64,000 bases of DNA. It comes from Cognatundibacterium crateris (GTDB lineage: Bacteria > Pseudomonadota > Gammaproteobacteria > Burkholderiales > Burkholderiaceae_D). Every line of letters starts with the position of its first letter. Position 1 is the stretch's first letter. Of this stretch, positions 49,676 to 58,719 are shown in pieces. The notes under the pieces are model-generated. The model did no database searches. It saw only the letters and a list, made by a program, of their open reading frames with translations, and was not told the origin of the DNA. The stretch spans positions 62,001 through 126,000 of the forward strand of contig NZ_JAABOS010000008.1 of NCBI RefSeq assembly GCF_010078235.1, written 5' to 3'. The position numbers and the translations under genes are program-made.

Positions 49676-50764
49676 ATGACCGATGCCGAATTACAGCAAT
49701 TAAAAGCCAGTTGCCACACGATATTACCCGGCCACGCCCTGCCCTCACCCGCACAAAGTTTTGCTGACATGGCCGCCTGGTGTGAACAGCATCAGATCAG
49801 CCACGATGTGTATGGTGAAGGTGAACTGATCCAGTCTTTCGAACAGAAAATCGCTGACCTGCTCGGCATGGAAGCCGGTTTGTTCTGCATCAGCGGCACG
49901 ATGGCGCAAGTGACTGCCTTGCGCCTGGCCTGTGAAGAACGCGGCAGTCCGCTGGTTGCGCTACATCCGAGCTCACACATCCTGGTGCATGAACGCGCCA
50001 ACTTTCAAACCCTGCAGCACTTCACTGCACTACACACCGGCAATCCTTACCGGCCCTGGGGCGTGGCGGATTTACAGGCGCATGCCGAACACATCTCTGC
50101 GGCCCAATATGAATTGCCTATGCGTGAAATTGGCGGCCAGTTACCTGACTGGGAAGCACTGAACGCGGTCAAGGCGTATTGCCGGAAGCAGGATATCCAT
50201 CTGCATATGGACGGTGCACGTCTGTGGGAAGCCGCAGCGGGTTATGCGCGTCCATTGCACGAAATTGCGGCTGGTTTTGACAGCGTCTACGTATCGTTTT
50301 ACAAGGGCATAGGCGGTATGGCGGGTGCGATGTTGTTAGGTCGCCCGGATTTTTTGGCGAAGGCAAAAGTCTGGATGCACCGTCAGGGTGGCAATGTATT
50401 CCGCCGCACGCCCTATGTGGTGGCGGCTGCCATGCAATTCGATGCCCGACTGGCTGCAATGCCCGCCTGCCTGCACCGAACCCGGCAGTTATATACGATG
50501 CTGCAAGCCTATCCGGCACTGATCTGCAATCCGGCGCAACCGCAAGTGAATATGCTGCATCTGTACTTGCCGGTGGACAGAGAGCGCGCTATCGCCTGGC
50601 GCAATCAGGTCGCAGCTGAACACGGCATCTGGCTGTTCAATCAGGCGGTACACACAGCACTGCCACAGCAATGCATGTTTGAATGGGTTGTCGGCGACCA
50701 GATGCTGAATTTGCCGGATGCGCAGTTAGCACAGGCATTGCAATTGCTGGCACAGCTGACATAG
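49676..50764 (+). CDS. PLP-dependent beta-eliminating lyase / threonine aldolase family protein
   Basis: The 362-residue protein belongs to the fold-type I PLP family of threonine aldolases. The PLP Lys is Lys210 (YVSFYKGIGG) and the ring-binding Asp is Asp179 (HLHMDGARLWE). GLFCISGTMAQVTALRLA binds the phosphate. Threonine aldolases split threonine to glycine and acetaldehyde; the exact substrate here is unproven. CGGAGAC precedes the ATG. It is divergent from the M14 gene and convergent with the TAXI gene. Confidence 0.88.
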   Translation: MTDAELQQLKASCHTILPGHALPSPAQSFADMAAWCEQHQISHDVYGEGELIQSFEQKIADLLGMEAGLFCISGTMAQVTALRLACEERGSPLVALHPSSHILVHERANFQTLQHFTALHTGNPYRPWGVADLQAHAEHISAAQYELPMREIGGQLPDWEALNAVKAYCRKQDIHLHMDGARLWEAAAGYARPLHEIAAGFDSVYVSFYKGIGGMAGAMLLGRPDFLAKAKVWMHRQGGNVFRRTPYVVAAAMQFDARLAAMPACLHRTRQLYTMLQAYPALICNPAQPQVNMLHLYLPVDRERAIAWRNQVAAEHGIWLFNQAVHTALPQQCMFEWVVGDQMLNLPDAQLAQALQLLAQLT

Positions 50765-50820
50765 GTGGCAAAGGTGGCGTAGGTAGATTTAGTTGGCCAG
50801 CCTGCACAGTTTTGCAGACA

Positions 50821-52158
50821 TCACGCCGGTGGCGGCTCTGCCATCAGACTGAGTACACGTTTGCGCACGAAGTCGATATGACTGCGCAAGCCGTATAGCT
50901 CTTCGGCGTAGGATAAGGGAATGCTGATGCGGTTGACCTTATCCTCGATCTCATCCAGCCGGCTCAGTTGCTGTTGCAGCAGCTGAGTACGTCCGCTTGC
51001 TGGCAACTCGTCCATCACCTGCTCCACCAGCCGTAACTGGCCGTACCAGCGATATACGCGTGAGCGGATGCGCCATACATACAGCGGCGGAATAATTTTC
51101 GACAATGGCAATAGCAAGGCACCAAGCGCCACGATCACAAACCACATACGCTCGATGAAATTCGCAATCCAGAAAGGCAGATAACGCTGCAGCACCGGTA
51201 TGCCATGCTGATAGAATTTTTCCGCATCAGCCGAGACCGGGATTTCGGTATAGCGATCTGAAGGGAATTCAGCGCGATGGCTGAGCCAGTCGGCGCGGCT
51301 ATGGATTTTCTGCGCAGCTTGCAACAGTAAGGCGATCAGCGCCGGATGCAAGCTTTCATGCGCGACCAGGGTCACAGTCGGCGAGATCAGATGATAATCG
51401 CGCGCCGGAATATCTTTGCCGATATCGATCATGCCGCGCGCCAGTGTGACCTGGGACAGATAGGGAAAGCGCCGGGTATAGGCTTCGGCCTGCACGAAAT
51501 CAAACAGCCGTATGCCACTGCTTTGCATCAGCCTTTGCACCAGCGGCGAATCGCTGCCTGCGCTGAGTACCAGCACATCGGTATCACCGCGTAGCAGCGC
51601 ATCGGCCGCATCCTGATCGGGTGAGCGCTGTATCTGTACATCGGCTTCCTGCAAATGATTGGCCGCCAGTATCTGGCTGAAAATACGCCCTATGCCATTG
51701 CCCTCGGCACCCAGATTGATGCGCTTGCCTTTAAACTGACTGAGATTGCTAAGTTCCTGACGCGAACGGTAAAACACCCAGATCGGTTCGTAAAACAGAC
51801 TGCCCAAAGAGATCAGGCCCTGCTCCTGTGCACTGTCAGGATCGGTGGAACCACTGCGCACGAAACCGACTTCAATTTGCGAATCCGGGCTGCGGATGCG
51901 GTCAAAATTTTCTTGTGAGCCTTCTGAAGTCTGTAGCCGTAAAGTGATCTTGTTTTTAGCCAGCTCCTGCGCATACAGCTGCGCAAAGCGTGCATAGGCG
52001 CTGTTGGCCGGGCCGGTCGACATATCGATCACACGCGGTGGAGCCGGGTCCACCAGCCAGTACGCGAGCCCACACACCACGACTGCCGTCAGAATGAAGG
52101 GCAAGGCCGCCAACAACAAGGCGCGCAGCGAAAACAGGGTGAATTTAATTTTCTGCAT
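50821..52158 (-). CDS. Membrane-anchored TAXI-family solute-binding protein
   Basis: The 445-residue protein has an N-terminal helix (about 12-36), a TAXI-type periplasmic binding domain (MSTGPANSAYARFAQLYAQELA, INLGAEGNGIGRIFSQILAANHL) and a second helix at about 337-360 (MWFVIVALGALLLPLS). A cytosolic coiled-coil-like tail ends it (LLQQQLSRLDEIEDKVNRI). TAXI proteins normally feed TRAP transporters, but no permease gene is adjacent. The second helix and tail suggest a sensory or scaffold role, which is an inference. Confidence 0.82.
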   Translation of the reverse strand: MQKIKFTLFSLRALLLAALPFILTAVVVCGLAYWLVDPAPPRVIDMSTGPANSAYARFAQLYAQELAKNKITLRLQTSEGSQENFDRIRSPDSQIEVGFVRSGSTDPDSAQEQGLISLGSLFYEPIWVFYRSRQELSNLSQFKGKRINLGAEGNGIGRIFSQILAANHLQEADVQIQRSPDQDAADALLRGDTDVLVLSAGSDSPLVQRLMQSSGIRLFDFVQAEAYTRRFPYLSQVTLARGMIDIGKDIPARDYHLISPTVTLVAHESLHPALIALLLQAAQKIHSRADWLSHRAEFPSDRYTEIPVSADAEKFYQHGIPVLQRYLPFWIANFIERMWFVIVALGALLLPLSKIIPPLYVWRIRSRVYRWYGQLRLVEQVMDELPASGRTQLLQQQLSRLDEIEDKVNRISIPLSYAEELYGLRSHIDFVRKRVLSLMAEPPPA

Positions 52159-52192
52159 CAGTCCAGATCGGTTTATGTGGTGCGCACAGTCT

Positions 52193-52217
52193 GATCAGTC
52201 AGATCAGTCAGATCAGT
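52193..52217. repeat. 9-bp tandem repeat
   Basis: The unit gatcagtca occurs twice (52193-52201, 52202-52210) and partly a third time (52211-52217). The last copy contains the stop codon of the CinA-like gene. Confidence 0.8.
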
Positions 52218-53016
52218 TTTTAGCCTGCAAAGGTGCTGGCACATACTCAGACTGCAGCGCATCGAGGCCGCTTAACATCACCTGAAAAGCGGCATCCACT
52301 TGCTGCGGATCGCCCTTCACGCCCAGCTCGATATGACGGCGTTCTGTCGCGGTCGCCACGCTGGGCAGACTGAAGATTTTTATCAAAGGAAAATCCTGCT
52401 CCAGCTGTTCCATCAGCGGTGTCAGCACAGACTCGATGGCGTCGTATACCAGCACGGATTTTTCTGCTTTCGGCTGTTGATGGAACAGATGCGGGTAATG
52501 GGTATCCAGCACCCAGTCTATCATCGGCCAGGCCATCACCGGAAAGCCGGGCACGAAGTAATGGTGTTGAATCGCAAAGCCGGGGATATTGTTGTAGGGA
52601 TTAGGAATCAGCGCCGCGCCCTGCGGGAATTCGCCCATCTTCAGCCGCTGCAAATTGTCCGGGCTGTCCAGATCCACAGTCTGTCCGGCCTCGGCCGCCA
52701 TGCTCAGTATGCGTTGCTGTATGCAGACCTTGGCATCAGGATGCAGAACGATGGGTAAATCCAGCGCAGCCGCTGCACATTGGCGGGTATGGTCATCCGG
52801 CGTGGCACCGATGCCGCCAGTTGAAAACACGATGTCACCCGAGGCGAAACTGCGGCGCAAAGTCGCGATGATGCGCTCAGGCTGATCGCCCACATATTCC
52901 GCCCAGTCGAGTTGCAGGCCACGTTGCTGCAGGCTTGCGATCACGCGGCTTAAATGTTTGTCCTGCCGCTTGCCGGATAAGATTTCATCGCCGATGATAA
53001 TTACACCAAATCCCAT
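52213..53016 (-). CDS. CinA N-terminal (molybdopterin-binding-like) domain protein
   Basis: The 267-residue protein has the MoaB/MogA-like domain seen at the start of CinA: MGFGVIIIGDEILSGKRQDKH, SGDIVFSTGGIGATPDDHT and GFPVMAWPM. It lacks the C-terminal nicotinamide-nucleotide amidase domain of full CinA. Relatives of this short form hydrolyse ADP-ribose or nucleotide derivatives; the activity here is unproven. It lies about 60 nt after the EI24 gene on the same strand and may be in its operon. Confidence 0.85.
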   Translation of the reverse strand: MGFGVIIIGDEILSGKRQDKHLSRVIASLQQRGLQLDWAEYVGDQPERIIATLRRSFASGDIVFSTGGIGATPDDHTRQCAAAALDLPIVLHPDAKVCIQQRILSMAAEAGQTVDLDSPDNLQRLKMGEFPQGAALIPNPYNNIPGFAIQHHYFVPGFPVMAWPMIDWVLDTHYPHLFHQQPKAEKSVLVYDAIESVLTPLMEQLEQDFPLIKIFSLPSVATATERRHIELGVKGDPQQVDAAFQVMLSGLDALQSEYVPAPLQAKN

Positions 53017-53075
53017 ATTGTCTCCGCCCTGTCGCTTATTCAGTCACTTATTCAATCAGTTAATCAGTTAATCTC

Positions 53076-53981
53076 TTAATTGCGGATAGCCGGAAACGCT
53101 GGCTTGCTGGCCGGACCGTTGGCGACGTCCTCGCTTGAGTCTGCCTTGCGGCTATCCAGCCTGGTACCCAGCACCGGTTCCTGCTTACGCCGGTAAGCCT
53201 GCAAAGCAGCCAGGCAGTAATGCTGAAACCAGAGTCCGGTGAAGACAAACACAAACACATATAACCACACCGCGACGCCCGCAATCAGCGGCAGCAACAG
53301 GAAGGACAAGACCCCGCCCAGCCATAACAGCCCAGGCGCTGCGCCAAACAAACCGGCGATGGTACCGATCAGTATCAGCGACCAGCGATGCTCGCGCACC
53401 AAGGCACGGCGCTCATCAGCATCAGCAAAATCCGCCAGCGCATCATAGCTCATCACACGGTAAGTCAGCCAACCCCAGAGCAGCGGCTGCAGCACCAGGT
53501 TCAGCGGCGGCAGAAACATCAGCGGCAGGCTCAGCAACCACAGCAGCAGAAAAATCACAAACGAGCTCATGGAGTGGGCGACGCTACCCAGCAAAGAGCC
53601 ACCATGTCTGAGTTCCAGCGCAGGATAATGGCGGCTGCTGACATGGCGACCTATCGCGGGCATCGCGAACAAGGCAATACAACTCAGCGCGGTAAATACC
53701 ATCAGCGGCAGCAGCAACCACATTGCCAGTAAGGGCACCACCAGCGCCTTAAAACTCAGCAGTCCGAGCGCCGCCAGTATTTCACCGGCAGTCTGAAAAC
53801 TGTTATGGCTGCCTAACCATTGCTGCACAAAATCAATCAAGGCCTGCAGCCCAAAACCGATCACGACACCCCAGATCACCAGCGCGGCCAGAAACGGCAG
53901 CAGCGTGAGCAATAGCATACGATAATGCAGCTGGGCAGCGACAGCGCGCCCCCAGGCCAGACCGACTGCAGCGATATTCAT
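53076..53981 (-). CDS. EI24 domain-containing (CysZ-like) membrane protein
   Basis: The 301-residue protein has several membrane helices (about 20-45, 65-110, 140-190 and 210-250). SHNSFQTAGEILAALGLLSFKALVVPLL and PLLWGWLTYRVMSYDALADFA match the EI24 family, which includes the sulfate transporter CysZ. The last about 30 residues are polar. Its ATG overlaps the sterol-desaturase stop by 4 nt, so they are coupled. No sulfur gene is adjacent, so a sulfate role is not supported by context. Confidence 0.85.
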   Translation of the reverse strand: MNIAAVGLAWGRAVAAQLHYRMLLLTLLPFLAALVIWGVVIGFGLQALIDFVQQWLGSHNSFQTAGEILAALGLLSFKALVVPLLAMWLLLPLMVFTALSCIALFAMPAIGRHVSSRHYPALELRHGGSLLGSVAHSMSSFVIFLLLWLLSLPLMFLPPLNLVLQPLLWGWLTYRVMSYDALADFADADERRALVREHRWSLILIGTIAGLFGAAPGLLWLGGVLSFLLLPLIAGVAVWLYVFVFVFTGLWFQHYCLAALQAYRRKQEPVLGTRLDSRKADSSEDVANGPASKPAFPAIRN

Positions 53982-54958
53982 GAGTGACTTTCCTTTTCCA
54001 ATCCCAGCATACGTTTGATGCCCAGGTATTGCTGAGACCAGAAACCCTGTCCATAGTTTCTGTCGCTGCCTTCCGGTGCCGGTAACTGATCCCGGATGCC
54101 AGTCACGACAAACTCTTTCTGGAACAAGGCGGTACCAAACAGCACATCCCAGACCGGGAACAAGACCGCAAAATTATGTCCGCCCAGCGTGCCCTTGCCT
54201 TCACTTTCATGGCCTAAGCCTATCGTATGGTGCAGGCGGTGAAAGCGTGGCGACACCAGCAGGTATTCACCGATTTTTCCGAAATGGATGCGCACATTGG
54301 CGTGCTGCAGGCTTTGCAGCATTTGCGATGCCATCACCAGCATCACGTACTGACGCGGCTCGACGCCGATCACAATCGCAATCACACCCATGTAGATATC
54401 GCGGATAAAGTCATCCAGCAAGTGATTGCGGTTATCGCTCCACAGATTCATATTGCGCTGACTGTGGTGCAGACTGTGCAGCCCCCACCACCAGTTGAAA
54501 TGATGCTCGGCGCGGTGGTACCAGTAGTCAAAAAAGTCCAGCACCACCAGGTAGGCCAGGAACAGCAACGCCGGATACTGTAAAAAGCCCGACCACAGAT
54601 GTTCCAGATGCAGCGGATTCACACCCTGCAAATGCAGCAGCGCGGTGATATGGTCCAGCACCGGATCGAGAATGAAAAACACCGCAATCGAAAACGCACC
54701 CAGCCGGTGTAATGCGGTGTAAATGAAATCATTCCAACGCGCGCGCCGGTCGGTGATCGCATGCACCGGTATCCAGGCTTCCAGCGGACGCAATACCAGA
54801 AAGAGCACAATCAGTTGCAGTACGCCGAGTACAAACCATTCCACGCCTTCAAAGGCATCTTCTACAAATTCACCCAGGCCCAGAAAAAACATGGCGGGCT
54901 GTACGATGGTTTCGAACAGCCAGGCCTGACTATTGGTCAGCAAATCAGAGACATTCAT
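53978..54958 (-). CDS. Sterol desaturase / fatty acid hydroxylase superfamily membrane protein
   Basis: The 326-residue protein has about four membrane helices and the histidine clusters of a di-iron oxygenase: WYHRAEHHFNWWWGLHSLHHSQRN and RFHRLHHTIGLGHES. The superfamily hydroxylates or desaturates lipids. The ATG at 54958 overlaps the stop of the deacetylase (TAATG) and is preferred to the frame's 55006 start. Its 3' end overlaps the EI24 gene. The lipid substrate is not indicated. Confidence 0.9.
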   Translation of the reverse strand: MNVSDLLTNSQAWLFETIVQPAMFFLGLGEFVEDAFEGVEWFVLGVLQLIVLFLVLRPLEAWIPVHAITDRRARWNDFIYTALHRLGAFSIAVFFILDPVLDHITALLHLQGVNPLHLEHLWSGFLQYPALLFLAYLVVLDFFDYWYHRAEHHFNWWWGLHSLHHSQRNMNLWSDNRNHLLDDFIRDIYMGVIAIVIGVEPRQYVMLVMASQMLQSLQHANVRIHFGKIGEYLLVSPRFHRLHHTIGLGHESEGKGTLGGHNFAVLFPVWDVLFGTALFQKEFVVTGIRDQLPAPEGSDRNYGQGFWSQQYLGIKRMLGLEKESHS

Positions 54959-55803
54959 TATTTTTTCAAACGATAAAGTGGATGCTCGCGTAGCGTAGCA
55001 AAACAAAAGGATTTCTGCTGCAAACCCTGAATTAAGGGTTCCAGATTGGCCGGTGCCCAGGGGTCGCGGCGTGACCAGATGCCCAGATGGGCCATCACGA
55101 TGTCACCATCGTTAAGGTCTTTCAGCATGCGCTGTAACAGGCTGGCATTACTGAATTTCTCACTCGATAACTCATCCCCGGAAAACCCGGCTGGTGCCCA
55201 GCCCACATGCGCATAGCCACAGGCAGCACCGGCTGCACTCAGACCAGGTGTCAGCTTGCCACCGGGTGCGCGCCAATAAGGGTCCAGATGCTGGCCTGTG
55301 AGTTGCAGGAAACGCTGGTCCACCCGCTTCAATTCTTCGCAGTATTGTGCCGGGGTCCATAGCAAACTCTGCCCGGCCTGTGCGCCGAACTGGGGCTTCA
55401 GCCGTATGCGGCCATCCGGCGCATCCGACTGCACATACACATGATCAAAGGTGTGGCTGCCAAAAGCATGGCCATCCGCCACCAGTTGCTTCCAGTAGCC
55501 AGCCCATTCCGGCGACAGTGAATAATCGCCACGTGTAGTTTTCTCGTTAGCCAGAAAAAAACTGGCTTTGATACGGTATTTTCTGAGGGTGCTGGCGATG
55601 AATTCGGCTTGCGACTGGCTGCCGGTATCGAAAGTCAGATAGATAGTGCCGCGACAGGACTTGCTGGCCACGTTGGCGGCATTGGTAGTGCCTGGCAACT
55701 GCGCATCAGCCGCCAGTGCGGCGGCGCTGAAACACAACAGGGCTGAGGCCAGCCCTGCTTTTGCCTTACATATTGCCGGCACGGTTCGCAAAATACACAC
55801 CAT
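54958..55803 (-). CDS. Exported polysaccharide deacetylase (NodB-like)
   Basis: The protein of about 281 residues has an N-terminal export signal (PAICKAKAGLASALLCFSAAALA). The NodB domain has TFDTGSQSQAEFI with the catalytic Asp, where the usual TFDD is TFDT, and the metal-binding SHTFDH. DPYWRAPGGKLTPG and DGDIVMAHLGIWSRRDP complete the motifs. It should deacetylate an extracytoplasmic sugar polymer or peptidoglycan. The ATG at 55803 lies within the 3' end of the beta-propeller gene (38-nt overlap). It is coupled to the sterol desaturase gene by 1 nt. Confidence 0.9.
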   Translation of the reverse strand: MVCILRTVPAICKAKAGLASALLCFSAAALAADAQLPGTTNAANVASKSCRGTIYLTFDTGSQSQAEFIASTLRKYRIKASFFLANEKTTRGDYSLSPEWAGYWKQLVADGHAFGSHTFDHVYVQSDAPDGRIRLKPQFGAQAGQSLLWTPAQYCEELKRVDQRFLQLTGQHLDPYWRAPGGKLTPGLSAAGAACGYAHVGWAPAGFSGDELSSEKFSNASLLQRMLKDLNDGDIVMAHLGIWSRRDPWAPANLEPLIQGLQQKSFCFATLREHPLYRLKK

Positions 55804-56740
55804 GCGGTGAACGGCCAACCGGTATCAGCTTAATCACTTTGCGGCTAGGGATATCAACCACGGCGACTTTCTTAATCCAGCGCAGCGTCGCCCACAGGGT
55901 TTTGCCGTCTTCACTGACTTCCATACAATCGGGACCACCCGGAACCGGAATCGAGCCTACCATTTCCAGGGTTTGCTGATCCAGGATGTTAATTTCATTC
56001 GAAGTGCGGTTAGACACAAAAATGTGACGCTTGTCGCCCATGGCGCGGAAGTTATGGGTACCGACACCGGCCTTGATACGCTTCACCGTCTTCTGCGCGC
56101 GCCAGTCGATCACTTCCACATAATCCTTACCCATGATACCAACCAAGAGATATTTATCATCCGGTGTCATCACGATACCCGCTGGCAGTTTGCCAACCGG
56201 GATAGTCCATTTCACTTTTTGCGTGGCAAGATCAATCGCCGAGACCTGATCGCTGCCTTGCTGAGTAATGAACACGGTGGTGCTGGCCGCATCAAAGGCC
56301 ATATGGCTAGGCAATTTTGCGAGCGGCACGCGGTTGGTCAGTTTCAGATCTTTGCCGTCATAGCGGTAAAAATCGACGCGGTCCAGGCGCAGGGAATTGG
56401 ACACAAACCATTTTTGATCCGGTGAAAAACCAATCTGATACGGATCGGCGATATCGCTGATACGACGCTGAATCTGACCGGTCTTAGGATCGAGGAACAC
56501 CAGTTCATCACCGACCGCATTGGCCACGATGAGCGACTTGTTATCCGGCGTCGCCATCAGATGATGCGGCTCTTTACCGATAGGGAAGGTACTGATTTCT
56601 TTATACGTTTGCTGATCCAGCAAACTGACCGTGGCATCACGGGAGTTAAGTACCACCACCACATTGGCATGCACTGCAGGAGCAGCAAATGGAACGAGGA
56701 AAGCAACCAGTAAAGACGCCAGCAAGGAACGACTACGCAT
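55766..56740 (-). CDS. Exported YVTN-type beta-propeller protein
   Basis: The protein of about 324 residues has a signal peptide (SLLASLLVAFLVPFAAPAVHA). The mature part is made of YVTN/NHL-like repeats: NSRDATVSLLDQQTYKEI, PDNKSLIVANAVGDELVF, PAGIVMTPDDKYLLVG, and GGPDCMEVSEDGKTLW. This should form a seven-bladed propeller in the periplasm that binds a partner or ligand. The ATG at 56740 is preferred to the TTG at 56755. It is the first gene of the four-gene run and overlaps the deacetylase start. Confidence 0.88.
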   Translation of the reverse strand: MRSRSLLASLLVAFLVPFAAPAVHANVVVVLNSRDATVSLLDQQTYKEISTFPIGKEPHHLMATPDNKSLIVANAVGDELVFLDPKTGQIQRRISDIADPYQIGFSPDQKWFVSNSLRLDRVDFYRYDGKDLKLTNRVPLAKLPSHMAFDAASTTVFITQQGSDQVSAIDLATQKVKWTIPVGKLPAGIVMTPDDKYLLVGIMGKDYVEVIDWRAQKTVKRIKAGVGTHNFRAMGDKRHIFVSNRTSNEINILDQQTLEMVGSIPVPGGPDCMEVSEDGKTLWATLRWIKKVAVVDIPSRKVIKLIPVGRSPHGVYFANRAGNM

Positions 56741-57009
56741 GAAAGAAGACCGCAAATAAAAGAATCAAGTCCGCATTTTACCGTGCAAAGACGACCTAGT
56801 TTTTGTTTCTGTACATGGTTTTTCTGCTTTTGCCGCTAACTTGAGCAAAATCAAGCGCTTATCCCGATAAATTTACGCTATTTCACAAAAATTAGTTTTC
56901 AAAACCCCGCATAAATACTGGCTGCTGGCGACATTTCGGCCTGCACGCGCCATCTGCTGCGGACTTTTGATCTACAATTGCGCCACATTTTTTAGATTGA
57001 GGAGAAACC

Positions 57010-57366
57010 ATGAGCACTATTACTACCGTCAGCGGTTTGCAATATGAAGACAAAGTTGTCGGCGAAGGCGCAGAAGCGCAAGCTGGTAACCACGTCGTGG
57101 TGCACTACACCGGCTGGTTGCAAAACCCGGACGGCTCTGCTGGCAAAAAATTCGACTCCAGCAAAGACCGCAACGATCCATTCTCTTTCCCACTGGGCGC
57201 AGGCCATGTGATCAAGGGCTGGGATGAAGGCGTACAAGGCATGAAAATCGGCGGCACCCGCATCCTGACTATCCCTTCCAGCCTGGGCTACGGTCCACGC
57301 GGCGCAGGCGGCGTAATCCCTCCAAATGCAACTTTGATTTTTGAAGTAGAACTGCTGGGCGTATAA
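57010..57366 (+). CDS. FKBP-type peptidyl-prolyl cis-trans isomerase
   Basis: The 118-residue single-domain FKBP catalyses proline isomerisation. It has NHVVVHYTGWL, GKKFDSSKDRNDPFSFPLGAGHVIKGWDEGVQGMKIGG and YGPRGAGGVIPPNATLIFEVELLGV, all typical. There is no signal peptide, so it is cytosolic. GAGGAG lies before the ATG. Two hairpins follow. It is divergent from the beta-propeller gene. Confidence 0.95.
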   Translation: MSTITTVSGLQYEDKVVGEGAEAQAGNHVVVHYTGWLQNPDGSAGKKFDSSKDRNDPFSFPLGAGHVIKGWDEGVQGMKIGGTRILTIPSSLGYGPRGAGGVIPPNATLIFEVELLGV

Positions 57367-57391
57367 GCCCCCGGCCTGTTCGCTAAGCTAA

Positions 57392-57428
57392 GCTCTGTGC
57401 TGCTGCTGATCAATCAGCAGCACAGAGC
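57392..57428 (+). terminator. Strong hairpin after the FKBP gene
   Basis: The stem gctctgtgctgctg (57392-57405) pairs perfectly with cagcagcacagagc (57415-57428). No T-run follows, so it is more a transcript-stabilising or pausing hairpin than a classic terminator. Confidence 0.6.
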
Positions 57429-57444
57429 CAGCAACTCAGCCTAT

Positions 57445-57487
57445 AAAACGTCTGCCCGTTGTGTGCAACTGGCGGACGTTTTTTTAT
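57445..57487 (+). terminator. Intrinsic terminator after the FKBP gene
   Basis: The stem aacgtctgcc pairs with ggcggacgtt (one G-T pair) around a 15-nt loop, followed by a T-run (57479-57485). Confidence 0.85.
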
Positions 57488-57840
57488 TGTTGTGGGGTTT
57501 GTGTGGAGGAGAAGATGACGATTCTAATTCCTACCTCTCGGTTTGAATCGCTTGAGTCAAATGAGACGACATTGTTACCTTTATGCAAACATGGTATTTT
57601 ATCTTTTTTATTTAATACACACCCAGCATTGACATGACAAAAGCATCCCCGTTGCAGCTTGAGTGTGCGGCTATTAAGACTTTGAGCTGCAATACGCGAT
57701 TGCCTCCAAAGGGGATATCGAGTTCTTTGACAAACCAGATTTCTTTGTGAGTGGAGCAGGTCGAATTGGTATCGCAATTTCTAACCTTAAAAAAATCGGC
57801 GAACAAAATATTCTCTTTTACGTCTCATAAATTAAGGAAA
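57488..57840. other. 353-nt AT-rich region upstream of the membrane protein gene
   Basis: No gene is supported. One plus-strand frame of 40 codons (57514-57636) follows a good GGAGGA, but its peptide resembles nothing I know. A minus-strand frame of 64 codons (57612-57806) is likewise unassigned. Either could be a remnant of a lost gene. Confidence 0.4.
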
Positions 57841-58719
57841 ATGATAGCAATATTTAGCGACAATAAAAATAAGTTACATACACTTGCAAATAGATGGCGA
57901 TCAATTTCGACGGCGCTTCTGATTTCAAGTGCAGCTGCACTATCGTTTATAGTTCAAAGCTATATGTTTTCATACAGCGGGAAAACCATAGAAAGTGGCA
58001 AAGACCAATATACATTCCAATTAAATCACTGGAACAATGAGATATTCAAGACTTTGGCGGAAATTCGGCATTTAGGGATAGCAAATCACGTAGTAATCCA
58101 AACCGAGCCTAAATCAAACCGGGTAACATTAAGTAATCAGACAACTGGTTTTTATAGAGAGTTTAGTCTTGAAGTCGCGCAATTAAGCCGTCAACTAGAA
58201 TATCAGGGAATGGTTATCTCAAATATCATGGAAGCTCAAAATCGACTTTACGATGAAGCTAATGGTTTAGATAAATCAGAGAAAAAATTAATAGCTGATC
58301 ACCTAAAAGCATTTCTTGCTGCCAGCGACAAGCATCGAGAAATACGGAAGAATCTAGATGAAATAGTAGAGGAACTTGAAAAAAATTTTTCGGTAGATGA
58401 ATCAAAATTATCCGACAATGAATTAACAGATATTCACGTTAAAAGAATTCAATTGGGTATGCGAATCTACTCAGATAAAAAATCAATTCTTTGCTTTAAG
58501 TGTAATTCTATGCAATTTGTCAGCGATTTCGCTACTGCTTCTGCCTTGGTATTTAATGATTACACAGCCTTAGTTGCTACACACAATAGGTCGGCAAAGT
58601 ACTTTGATGCTATTAAAATGGCATTACTAACTACTATTGTGTGTGTGACAGCAGCGATTACATCACGTAAAGAAGTTAAGTCAGTTTTGAATAAACCTAA
58701 TGACTTTGATCAAATTTAA
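57841..58719 (+). CDS. AT-rich hypothetical membrane protein with a large periplasmic helical domain
   Basis: This 292-residue protein has no recognised family. It has two membrane helices, about 21-44 (SISTALLISSAAALSFIVQS) and about 257-275 (AIKMALLTTIVCVTAAI). A region of about 210 residues, rich in Glu, Lys, Leu and Ile and probably helical, lies between them, with a CxxC (CFKC, 218-221). The layout resembles sensor or chemoreceptor modules without a cytosolic output domain. AAGGAAA precedes the ATG at 57841. Its base composition is far more AT-rich than the flanking genes, a sign of transfer. Confidence 0.75.
   Translation: MIAIFSDNKNKLHTLANRWRSISTALLISSAAALSFIVQSYMFSYSGKTIESGKDQYTFQLNHWNNEIFKTLAEIRHLGIANHVVIQTEPKSNRVTLSNQTTGFYREFSLEVAQLSRQLEYQGMVISNIMEAQNRLYDEANGLDKSEKKLIADHLKAFLAASDKHREIRKNLDEIVEELEKNFSVDESKLSDNELTDIHVKRIQLGMRIYSDKKSILCFKCNSMQFVSDFATASALVFNDYTALVATHNRSAKYFDAIKMALLTTIVCVTAAITSRKEVKSVLNKPNDFDQI

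Noticed and set aside
53041..53080. Degenerate cagt/taat repeats before the CinA-like gene
   Set aside because: The units vary in length and sequence, so a defined repeat cannot be supported.
57484..57777. 97-codon minus-strand frame in the AT-rich gap
   Set aside because: It has no ribosome-binding site and overlaps the FKBP terminator; no family was recognised.
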